The notes beneath the pieces are model-generated. The model had not been told where the DNA came from, did no database searches, and saw only the letters and a program-made list of their open reading frames with translations. Shown here in pieces: positions 1 through 5,294 of a stretch of 8,545 bases of DNA. This DNA is from an uncultured Bacillota bacterium (lineage in GTDB: Bacteria; Bacillota_I; Bacilli_A; Erysipelotrichales; Erysipelotrichaceae): contig CASEHR010000085.1 of assembly GCA_949287785.1 (NCBI GenBank), positions 1-8,545 on the forward strand, given 5' to 3'. Position numbers and translations under genes: made by a program. The first letter of the stretch is position 1, and each line of letters opens with the position of its first letter.

Positions 1-207
1 AAAGGTTATGGAGAATTCAAACTGGAAGTTGCTGATGTTGTTGAAAAGGCTCTTAGTGACATACAAGCACGATACAAAGATATCATCGTTTCAGATGTGA
101 TCGACAAGGTCCTTGAGGATGGTGCTGATAAAGCGAGAAAGATAGCGCATAAAAAGATCAAAAAAATAGAGCGAAAAGTTGGTATCGAGATCAAGAAAAG
201 AAAATAG
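1..207 (+). CDS. trpS: Tryptophanyl-tRNA synthetase, C-terminal end (5' truncated by window)
   Basis: The first 68 codons visible in frame 1 end at a TAG at 205-207. The protein starts KGYGEFKLEVADVV and continues through LEDGADKARKIA to a lysine-rich tail. This matches the C-terminal helical region of bacterial TrpRS, where a KGYG-F-K-V segment is followed by a helix with the conserved G(A/S)-(E/D)-KA-xxA pattern that packs near the anticodon-binding region. The enzyme charges tRNA-Trp with tryptophan in the cytosol. The catalytic Rossmann domain (HIGH and KMSKS motifs) lies upstream of the window and is not seen. The reading frame is intact to the stop. A hairpin terminator follows 4 bases later, so this is probably the last gene of its transcript. 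The assignment rests on the conserved tail alone but is specific; a different class I synthetase is unlikely. Confidence 0.88.
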   Translation, partial: KGYGEFKLEVADVVEKALSDIQARYKDIIVSDVIDKVLEDGADKARKIAHKKIKKIERKVGIEIKKRK

Positions 208-211
208 CGAT

Positions 212-243
212 AATAAAAGTCAAGCTTAAACTTGACTTTTATT
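212..243. terminator. Bidirectional rho-independent terminator between trpS and the aldo/keto reductase gene
   Basis: A perfect 13-bp inverted repeat (212-224 with 231-243, core AAAGTCAAG / CTTGACTTT) encloses a 6-base loop (225-230). It lies between the trpS stop at 207 and the convergent gene's stop at 246-248. Reading plus, the stem runs into TTTTATTGTTT; reading minus, into TTTTATTATCG. Each strand therefore has a U-rich tail, and one hairpin can end both converging transcripts. Only three pairs are G:C, so the stem is weaker than many intrinsic terminators. The position and symmetry make the call likely. Confidence 0.78.
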
Positions 244-245
244 GT

Positions 246-1358
246 TTAGTGATCGTATGTTGAAATGTCTTTATCAAGAAGCTGCCGGATTGGCAAATGT
301 TGCGGACAGACCGATTCACATTTACCGCATTTGATGCAATCCATTGCCTTTCCACGCCCTCTTGTTGCCCATTTGTAGGATAGTCTCAGATCAGTATCCG
401 GGAACTTCTGGGCATCATTGCATATATCAAATATCTCAGGTATGTTGATATTCATCGGACAGCCCTTCGTGCAGTATTTACAATATGTGCATTGGATCAG
501 CGGTATCTTTTTGATCGAGGCAACGATTTTATCGATCGCCTGATACTCTTGATCGTCTAAAGGCTGAAGATCTTTCATGGTTTTGATGTTGTCTGACATC
601 TGAATTTCATCACTCATGCCGGATAAGACCATAAAGACATTATCCAATGATGCGGCAAAACGCAAAGCAAATGATGCACTGCTTGCATTTTGGTCGATCT
701 TATCAAGCTCTTCGCGCGCTTCTTTGGGAAGATTGGCTAATTTACCGCCCTTTACCGGTTCCATGACGACCACCGGCTTATTATGTCTGACGCAGACTTC
801 GTAGCATTTCCTGCTTTGAATATCATCACTTTCCCAATCGTAGTAATTTAGCTGAAGCTGAACAAATTCTACTTCCGGATGATCGTTTAAGATCTCTTCC
901 AATAATTCCGGTGAATCATGGAAGGAAAAGCCAACATGTCTGATGAATCCTTCTTCCTTCAGTTTAAAGGCTTCTTCATATGCTTTACACTTGTTGAAAT
1001 GCTGATAATTATTGCTGTTTTGCGAGTGCATGAGATAGAAATCGAAATAATCGACCCCACAGAGCGATAACTGGTTCATAAAAAGCGGACGGATATCGGC
1101 TTGGCTTTTGAAATAATTGGCTGATAGCTTATTTGCCAGCAAGAAACGATTGCGCTCATAACGGTCGCTGAGACAGCGTTTGATCGCCGGTTCGCTTCGT
1201 TCATCCACATAAGGGTGAGCTGTATCAAAGTAATTAAAGCCGTTTTCGATAAAACTATCGATCATCCTTTTAAATACTTCATCATCGATGTTGTCATCTT
1301 TCATTGGCAAACGCATGCAGCCAAATCCAAGTTTTTTCTTTACCTCTTCAAAATGCAT
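246..1358 (-). CDS. Aldo/keto reductase with C-terminal 4Fe-4S dicluster domain
   Basis: This 370-residue protein joins an aldo/keto reductase TIM barrel (about 8-275) to a ferredoxin-like tail (about 285-360). The barrel opens with LGFGCMRLP. It keeps the family's catalytic tetrad: D45 and Y50 (in FDTAHPY), K77 (in LANKLSA) and H111 (in YLMHSQ). The tail holds two CxxCxxCxxxCP motifs, C290/C293/C296/C300 and C341/C344/C347/C351, each suited to a [4Fe-4S] cluster. This architecture corresponds to the 'predicted oxidoreductase of the aldo/keto reductase family' group (COG1453 type), probably a cytosolic redox enzyme; its substrate is unknown. The clusters suggest electron exchange with a ferredoxin or flavodoxin partner in addition to or instead of simple NAD(P)H chemistry, which is inference. 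The start is fixed by an AAGGAGGA site at 1363-1370, 4 nt before the ATG. The upstream gene's TAA (1369-1371) overlaps that site, so the two genes are co-transcribed. It is the last gene before the terminator at 212-243. Confidence 0.93.
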   Translation of the reverse strand: MHFEEVKKKLGFGCMRLPMKDDNIDDEVFKRMIDSFIENGFNYFDTAHPYVDERSEPAIKRCLSDRYERNRFLLANKLSANYFKSQADIRPLFMNQLSLCGVDYFDFYLMHSQNSNNYQHFNKCKAYEEAFKLKEEGFIRHVGFSFHDSPELLEEILNDHPEVEFVQLQLNYYDWESDDIQSRKCYEVCVRHNKPVVVMEPVKGGKLANLPKEAREELDKIDQNASSASFALRFAASLDNVFMVLSGMSDEIQMSDNIKTMKDLQPLDDQEYQAIDKIVASIKKIPLIQCTYCKYCTKGCPMNINIPEIFDICNDAQKFPDTDLRLSYKWATRGRGKAMDCIKCGKCESVCPQHLPIRQLLDKDISTYDH

Positions 1359-1368
1359 AAAATCCTCC

Positions 1369-2232
1369 TTAATCTACCGGCTGTTGGTAGTAATTACCGA
1401 CAATCTGAACAGTGTTTGTAATATTGATAAAGGCTTTGGGATCGACCTCGAGAACAGCTTTGATGACTTGACGTTGCTGATAACGGTTGATAACAGTATA
1501 AAGCATTGTAAATTCACTGTGAGAATAAGCACCCTCTGTCTTGATCTCTGTAATGCCGTGTCTTGTACCTTTGAGAACATTCTTGATGACCTCATCGGCC
1601 TTACCGGTGACGATATTCAGTGTTACCATCTTATAGCGTTCATGAAGACGATCGATTACCTGCGTGGAAACAAACTGATATATGATCGAATATAGTGCGA
1701 TCTGCCAGCCGAAAATAAGTCCGGCAATCGTCAAAACGACAACATTGGCACCCATTATATAATTCCATGCAGGCTTATTGAAACGGGAAGAAACGAAGAT
1801 GCTGATAAAATCCGTCCCGCCTGTCGAAGCATTGCTTCTTAAAGCGATACCGACCCCAAGACCGTTGATAAGGCCGCCAAAGACCGCGATGAGCAATGGA
1901 TCGGTTACTGATGTAAAAAGCGGCGGCAGAATACCGGTGAAGATCGATGACAGACCGTATTGTAAAATCGAAAAAACAGTAAAATATTTACCGATGTATT
2001 TAAAAGCTAAAAAAGTCGGCAGAATATTCAATATCAGGTAAAGCGTCCCAAACGGAATATTGATATTAAGATAAGTGGCCAAAAGATCGGATATGATCCT
2101 ACTGACACCACCGAAGCCAGCCGGATATAATCCGCCAACTTCCGCAAACGAAGTGATAGCTATCGCATAGATAAAAGCACTCAAGGTGACCGACATAGTC
2201 ATCGTGATATCTTTTTTCAGTTTACTGCTCAT
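1369..2232 (-). CDS. YitT family (DUF161/DUF2179) integral membrane protein
   Basis: This 287-residue protein has about five hydrophobic segments (roughly 13-30, 60-79, 83-104, 111-131 and 157-190), followed by a soluble C-terminal DUF2179 domain (about 215-280). Family hallmarks are the GFGGVSRI motif near 39-46, the SNASTGGTDFI motif at 133-143 between membrane segments, and the GITEIKTEGAYS strand and VDPKAFINITNT segment of DUF2179. YitT-type proteins are common in Bacillota, often in several copies. Their transport or sensing role is not established, so no substrate is assigned. The ATG lies 11 nt inside the end of rmuC (ATG at 2230-2232, rmuC stop at 2222-2224). The only purine-rich stretch upstream, around 2248-2256, is about 15 nt away, further than usual, so translation probably depends on coupling to rmuC. 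Ten bases separate its stop from the aldo/keto reductase ATG. Confidence 0.92.
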   Translation of the reverse strand: MSSKLKKDITMTMSVTLSAFIYAIAITSFAEVGGLYPAGFGGVSRIISDLLATYLNINIPFGTLYLILNILPTFLAFKYIGKYFTVFSILQYGLSSIFTGILPPLFTSVTDPLLIAVFGGLINGLGVGIALRSNASTGGTDFISIFVSSRFNKPAWNYIMGANVVVLTIAGLIFGWQIALYSIIYQFVSTQVIDRLHERYKMVTLNIVTGKADEVIKNVLKGTRHGITEIKTEGAYSHSEFTMLYTVINRYQQRQVIKAVLEVDPKAFINITNTVQIVGNYYQQPVD

Positions 2233-3340
2233 GATCGATCTGTTTGTCCCCCTCTATTCTGACATCGCTGATCTCTTTAAAACGTCTGACGATCTTATTA
2301 CTTGTTGTGTTGAGATCGTGAAAGGCATTATAGGTCATTTCAAAATCCTTATACACCTTATCATATCTTTGACGATAACGATCGAACTCGATCGCCAGTT
2401 TATTGAATTCTGTCTGCATTTCAATAACCTTTTCATTGCGTTTCTGGTCGATATAGATAGCCTTTATGGCAGTAAGATAAGCCATCAATGTCGTCGGTGA
2501 AACCAGATAGACGTGTTTTTGGTAGGAATACTGTACAACTTCACTGAAATGACCGTATATTTCAGCAAAGACCGCCTCTGCAGGTATGAACATATAAGCG
2601 ACCGGCGCCGTTTCGCCCGGTATCAGATACTTATTGGCAATATCATCTATATGTTTTAAAACATCTCTTTTAAAAGATGTGCGGGCTTTTATCGTATCAT
2701 CTTTGTTCTGATCATCGAAGATACGGTTAAAGTTTTCCAAAGGGAATTTCGAGTCAATGACGATTTTACCCAAAGGTTCGGGGGCAAATAAAACCGCATC
2801 GGCCTTAGCACCGTTGGAAAGCTCATATTGTTTCTTCCAAAAATTGTCATTGCTGCCAAAAGCGTCTTTTAAAAGGGAATATAATTCTATTTCACCGAAG
2901 GTACCTCGAGATTTTTTGTCTTTAAGAATGTCCTGCAAGGACACCAATTCATTACTTAGATCTTTGAGCCCTTTTTGTGTTTCGTCGATCTTAGCCATCC
3001 GCTCGGCGATATTTGTCATCATCTTTTCCGTTGACTCAAGATTCTTATAGAGGGTTGAATTGATCCCGCTTTGGATCTTGCTTAAATGGTTGGTCGTATT
3101 TTCGGTAATGATGTTATTGAAACGAACCAGGTCTTCATTCATTTTGTGACTCAGATCATTCATCTTTTCCTGAAGCGTTTTTTCAAACTCCACCTGTCTG
3201 AGCTCATCTTTGTGCTTTTGATCGCTTATCATCTTGTTCAGATCTCTGCTTTGTTTTGTGATCAGAAAGATGAAGACGATAATAATTATCGTAAAAACGA
3301 TTGTCAGTAAGACGCTAAAGATAATACCAATATTTCCCAT
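2222..3340 (-). CDS. rmuC: RmuC family DNA recombination protein (PD-(D/E)xK-like nuclease fold)
   Basis: This 372-residue protein has one N-terminal membrane anchor (about 5-27), a long charged helical, probably coiled-coil stretch (about 30-140), the RmuC domain (about 143-300) and a C-terminal helical tail. RmuC hallmarks visible are SRGTFGEIELYSLL (144-157, the RGxxGE-L--LL motif), KADAVLF and IVIDSKFPLENF (around 179-204), MFIPAEAVFAE (250-260) and VYLVSPTTLMAYL (277-289). E150, D196 and K198 sit where a PD-(D/E)xK nuclease core would be expected. In E. coli, RmuC limits recombination at inverted repeats; its exact enzymatic role is unclear. The start is forced: TAG lies in frame two codons upstream, and the next Met is at residue 37, beyond the membrane anchor. 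There is no Shine-Dalgarno, and a TATAAT box ends 7 nt before the ATG, suggesting a leaderless start. The stop overlaps the YitT-family gene by 11 nt. Confidence 0.93.
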   Translation of the reverse strand: MGNIGIIFSVLLTIVFTIIIIVFIFLITKQSRDLNKMISDQKHKDELRQVEFEKTLQEKMNDLSHKMNEDLVRFNNIITENTTNHLSKIQSGINSTLYKNLESTEKMMTNIAERMAKIDETQKGLKDLSNELVSLQDILKDKKSRGTFGEIELYSLLKDAFGSNDNFWKKQYELSNGAKADAVLFAPEPLGKIVIDSKFPLENFNRIFDDQNKDDTIKARTSFKRDVLKHIDDIANKYLIPGETAPVAYMFIPAEAVFAEIYGHFSEVVQYSYQKHVYLVSPTTLMAYLTAIKAIYIDQKRNEKVIEMQTEFNKLAIEFDRYRQRYDKVYKDFEMTYNAFHDLNTTSNKIVRRFKEISDVRIEGDKQIDHEQ

Positions 3341-3353
3341 GTGCTACATTATA
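3341..3353 (-). promoter_or_regulatory. Probable rmuC promoter -10 box (leaderless start)
   Basis: On the minus strand a perfect TATAAT (3353-3348) is followed by GTAGCAC and then the rmuC ATG at 3340. The predicted transcription start is at 3341 or at the A of the ATG itself. I see no good -35 hexamer at 16-18 bp spacing, and no Shine-Dalgarno between box and ATG. The box lies in the 34-nt gap after the small membrane-protein gene, so it could give rmuC, the YitT-family gene and the reductase gene their own transcript in addition to read-through from uvrC. No terminator-like hairpin is visible in this gap. Confidence 0.55.
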
Positions 3354-3374
3354 CACCAACATGAGCTTTACCGA

Positions 3375-3533
3375 TCACTCATCTTCGTTATCGTTGTAAC
3401 CAAAAAGGATTCCGTCGCTTTTTTTCTTCTCTTCACCATTGAAGGAGATCGATCCGATAAAAAGTCTGATCGATACAATGACAAGAATTATCATCACGAT
3501 GAAGGATATATAGTCGTTTAATGTCTCTAACAT
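3375..3533 (-). CDS. Small single-pass membrane protein (52 residues), unknown function
   Basis: This short gene runs ATG (3533-3531) to TGA (3377-3375) and encodes 52 residues beginning MLETLNDYISFIVM. Residues about 8-29 form one hydrophobic segment rich in Ile, Val and Leu, interrupted by R23. A polar tail follows with an EEKKKSD stretch (34-40) and an acidic end, NDNEDE. No signal-peptidase site is evident, so it is probably an anchored protein with a short cytosolic or external tail. Evidence that it is real: a strong AAGGAGG site (3548-3542) lies 8 nt before the ATG, the ATG directly abuts the uvrC stop (TAA then ATG), and the frame has a protein-like layout. That layout suggests translational coupling to uvrC. 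I do not recognise a family. A chance ORF is possible but unlikely given the ribosome-binding site. Confidence 0.78.
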   Translation of the reverse strand: MLETLNDYISFIVMIILVIVSIRLFIGSISFNGEEKKKSDGILFGYNDNEDE

Positions 3534-5294
3534 TTATTCTTCCTCCTTATGCAGTTTTTCATACAGAGCTGTTGCTACATTATCGGGCAGATCTTCTTTC
3601 AGAATTTCCAATGGTTGATCTTCAATGTTTTTGATCGAGTGATATTTACGAAGCAACATCATCCGTCTTTTCTTGCCGAGACCTTTGATATCATCGAGTT
3701 TAGAGGCATAGGCATTCTTGCGACGTAACTTACGGTTATAGCTTATCGCAAAGCGGTGGACCTCATCTTGCATCGAAGCTAAGAAAAGGAAAATCGGACT
3801 TTTTGGATCGATATCTATAGTCTCACCATTACTGTTAAGAAGATAAGCGGTATTGTGATGTTCATTTTTACCCAAGCTGACGACTTTGATAGGAAGATTC
3901 AAAGAGTCAATGATCTCTTTAGCTACTTCCAGCTGATGTATACCGCCATCGATGATCACCATATCCGGCCTTTTGAGATCATCATGCAAAACGCGGAAAT
4001 ACCGCCGATAGATCACCTCCTGCATACTTTTAAGATCATCAAACGAATCTTCCAGACGATAAAGACGATATTCTTTCTTGTTCGGTTTTAAGTTTTCGTA
4101 TACGACCATTGCCGCTACGGTATTTTTACCACCAAGATGTGAATTATCAAAAAGTTCGATCCGTTTTGGACAATAGCCGAATATATCCATAAAGCTGTTT
4201 TTGATACTGTCTTGATATTTTTCGTCTTTTCTGATGATCGACAATTTCTGATCGAGATTGATTCTGGCATTTTCTTTTGCTCTGAGTAGCATCTGATAGG
4301 CAAATCCTTTTCTCACAGAACGAATGTTGATCTCGCTTGTCAGTGACGAGTGATCGATATCATGATCTAGAATCAAAACTTTCGGCGCCAGATGCTTATG
4401 ATAGAACTGATATATGTAAGATATGAATTCCTCCTCAGCATCGCCATATAAATGATCTATATAGAGATCCTTTGATATCAGACGACCATCGCGTATAAAC
4501 AGACCGACGATCGAGAGGTATCCATCAGCTACATAATATGCAAATGTGTCAAAACTCTCTTTTCTTGTGACCTGGACAGTTTGTCTGTCGCTTGTGATAT
4601 AGTTGATATCATTGATAAGATCACGGTATTCCGATGCTTTTTCATATCGTTGTTCTTCTGCTGCAATATGCATTTTTACCTTGAGGTCGTTTATTATTTC
4701 GTTGTTGTCGCCTTTTAAGAACCGACGTACATCATCCTTTATCCGGGCCATTTCTTTCTGATCGACCGCGAGTTTACAATAACCAGGACACTGATCTAGA
4801 TGATAGTAAAGACATAGGTCTTTGCCGAGATTATCACATTTGCGGGTCTTAAAGATCTTGTTGATGAGATCGATGGTCTTACTGGCGGCTGTCGCATCTG
4901 GATATGGGCCAAATATCTCCCCTTTGTATTTAGTCTTCTTATTGATCCTGATATAACGACAATAGGGAATATCCGAAGCATCCAACAGGATATACGGATA
5001 AGATTTGTCATCTTTGAAAATAATATTGTACTTAGGATCGTATTCCTTAATCAGATTGTATTCCAATATCAGTGCTTCTTTTTCGCTGTTTGTGACGATA
5101 TATTCGAAATCGGCGATATCAGTGACCAATTTAGTCGTTTTGTGATCGTGGGCACCTTTAAAATACGAATTGACCCTGCTTTTGAGATTGACCGCTTTAC
5201 CAACGTAAATTATCGTTCCGTTTTTATCTTTCATCTGATAAGATCCCGGGCGATTTGGTAATGTGGTTAATTTATCCTTTAATGTCTGATTCAT
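3534..5294 (-). CDS. uvrC: Excinuclease ABC subunit C
   Basis: At 586 residues this is a full-length UvrC, the nuclease that cuts both sides of a lesion after UvrA/UvrB recognition in nucleotide excision repair. Domains in order: GIY-YIG nuclease (about 10-95), with PGSYQM and IIYVGKAVNLKSR and the expected catalytic Y30, R40 and E78; a four-cysteine site C153/C161/C169/C173, matching the cluster reported to bind [4Fe-4S] in E. coli UvrC; a UVR motif for UvrB contact (about 200-232, EEQRYEKASEYRDLI); an RNase H-like 5' nuclease domain with D383 (LFDNSH), D449 (IIDGG) and H513 (EVHRFA), the D-D-H triad of the family; and helix-hairpin-helix DNA-binding repeats (about 533-583, DDIKGLGKKRR). The ATG overlaps the mutS2 stop as ATGA (5291-5294), with GGAG about 5 nt upstream, so translation is coupled to mutS2. 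No key residue is missing. Confidence 0.97.
   Translation of the reverse strand: MNQTLKDKLTTLPNRPGSYQMKDKNGTIIYVGKAVNLKSRVNSYFKGAHDHKTTKLVTDIADFEYIVTNSEKEALILEYNLIKEYDPKYNIIFKDDKSYPYILLDASDIPYCRYIRINKKTKYKGEIFGPYPDATAASKTIDLINKIFKTRKCDNLGKDLCLYYHLDQCPGYCKLAVDQKEMARIKDDVRRFLKGDNNEIINDLKVKMHIAAEEQRYEKASEYRDLINDINYITSDRQTVQVTRKESFDTFAYYVADGYLSIVGLFIRDGRLISKDLYIDHLYGDAEEEFISYIYQFYHKHLAPKVLILDHDIDHSSLTSEINIRSVRKGFAYQMLLRAKENARINLDQKLSIIRKDEKYQDSIKNSFMDIFGYCPKRIELFDNSHLGGKNTVAAMVVYENLKPNKKEYRLYRLEDSFDDLKSMQEVIYRRYFRVLHDDLKRPDMVIIDGGIHQLEVAKEIIDSLNLPIKVVSLGKNEHHNTAYLLNSNGETIDIDPKSPIFLFLASMQDEVHRFAISYNRKLRRKNAYASKLDDIKGLGKKRRMMLLRKYHSIKNIEDQPLEILKEDLPDNVATALYEKLHKEEE
3541..3548 (-). promoter_or_regulatory. 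Shine-Dalgarno for the small membrane-protein gene, inside the 3' end of uvrC
   Basis: Minus-strand AAGGAGGA lies over the last Glu codons of uvrC, with 8 nt between its AAGGAGG core and the ATG at 3533. It is among the strongest ribosome-binding sites in the window and is the main argument that the 52-codon ORF is translated. Because it encodes the KEEE tail of UvrC, it may also be constrained by that protein. Confidence 0.75.

Noticed and set aside
1288..1695. Plus-strand ORF of 135 codons antisense to the YitT-family and reductase genes
   Set aside because: It shows no recognisable domain and lies fully opposite conserved coding sequence; it is a shadow frame.
2222..2250. Possible later start for the YitT-family gene at Met 11 or Met 13
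   Set aside because: Neither has a better ribosome-binding site, and the overlap with rmuC supports the first ATG by translational coupling.
3234..3521. Plus-strand ORF of 95 codons opposite rmuC and the small membrane-protein gene
   Set aside because: No ribosome-binding site, low-complexity content, and it is antisense to two better-supported minus-strand genes.
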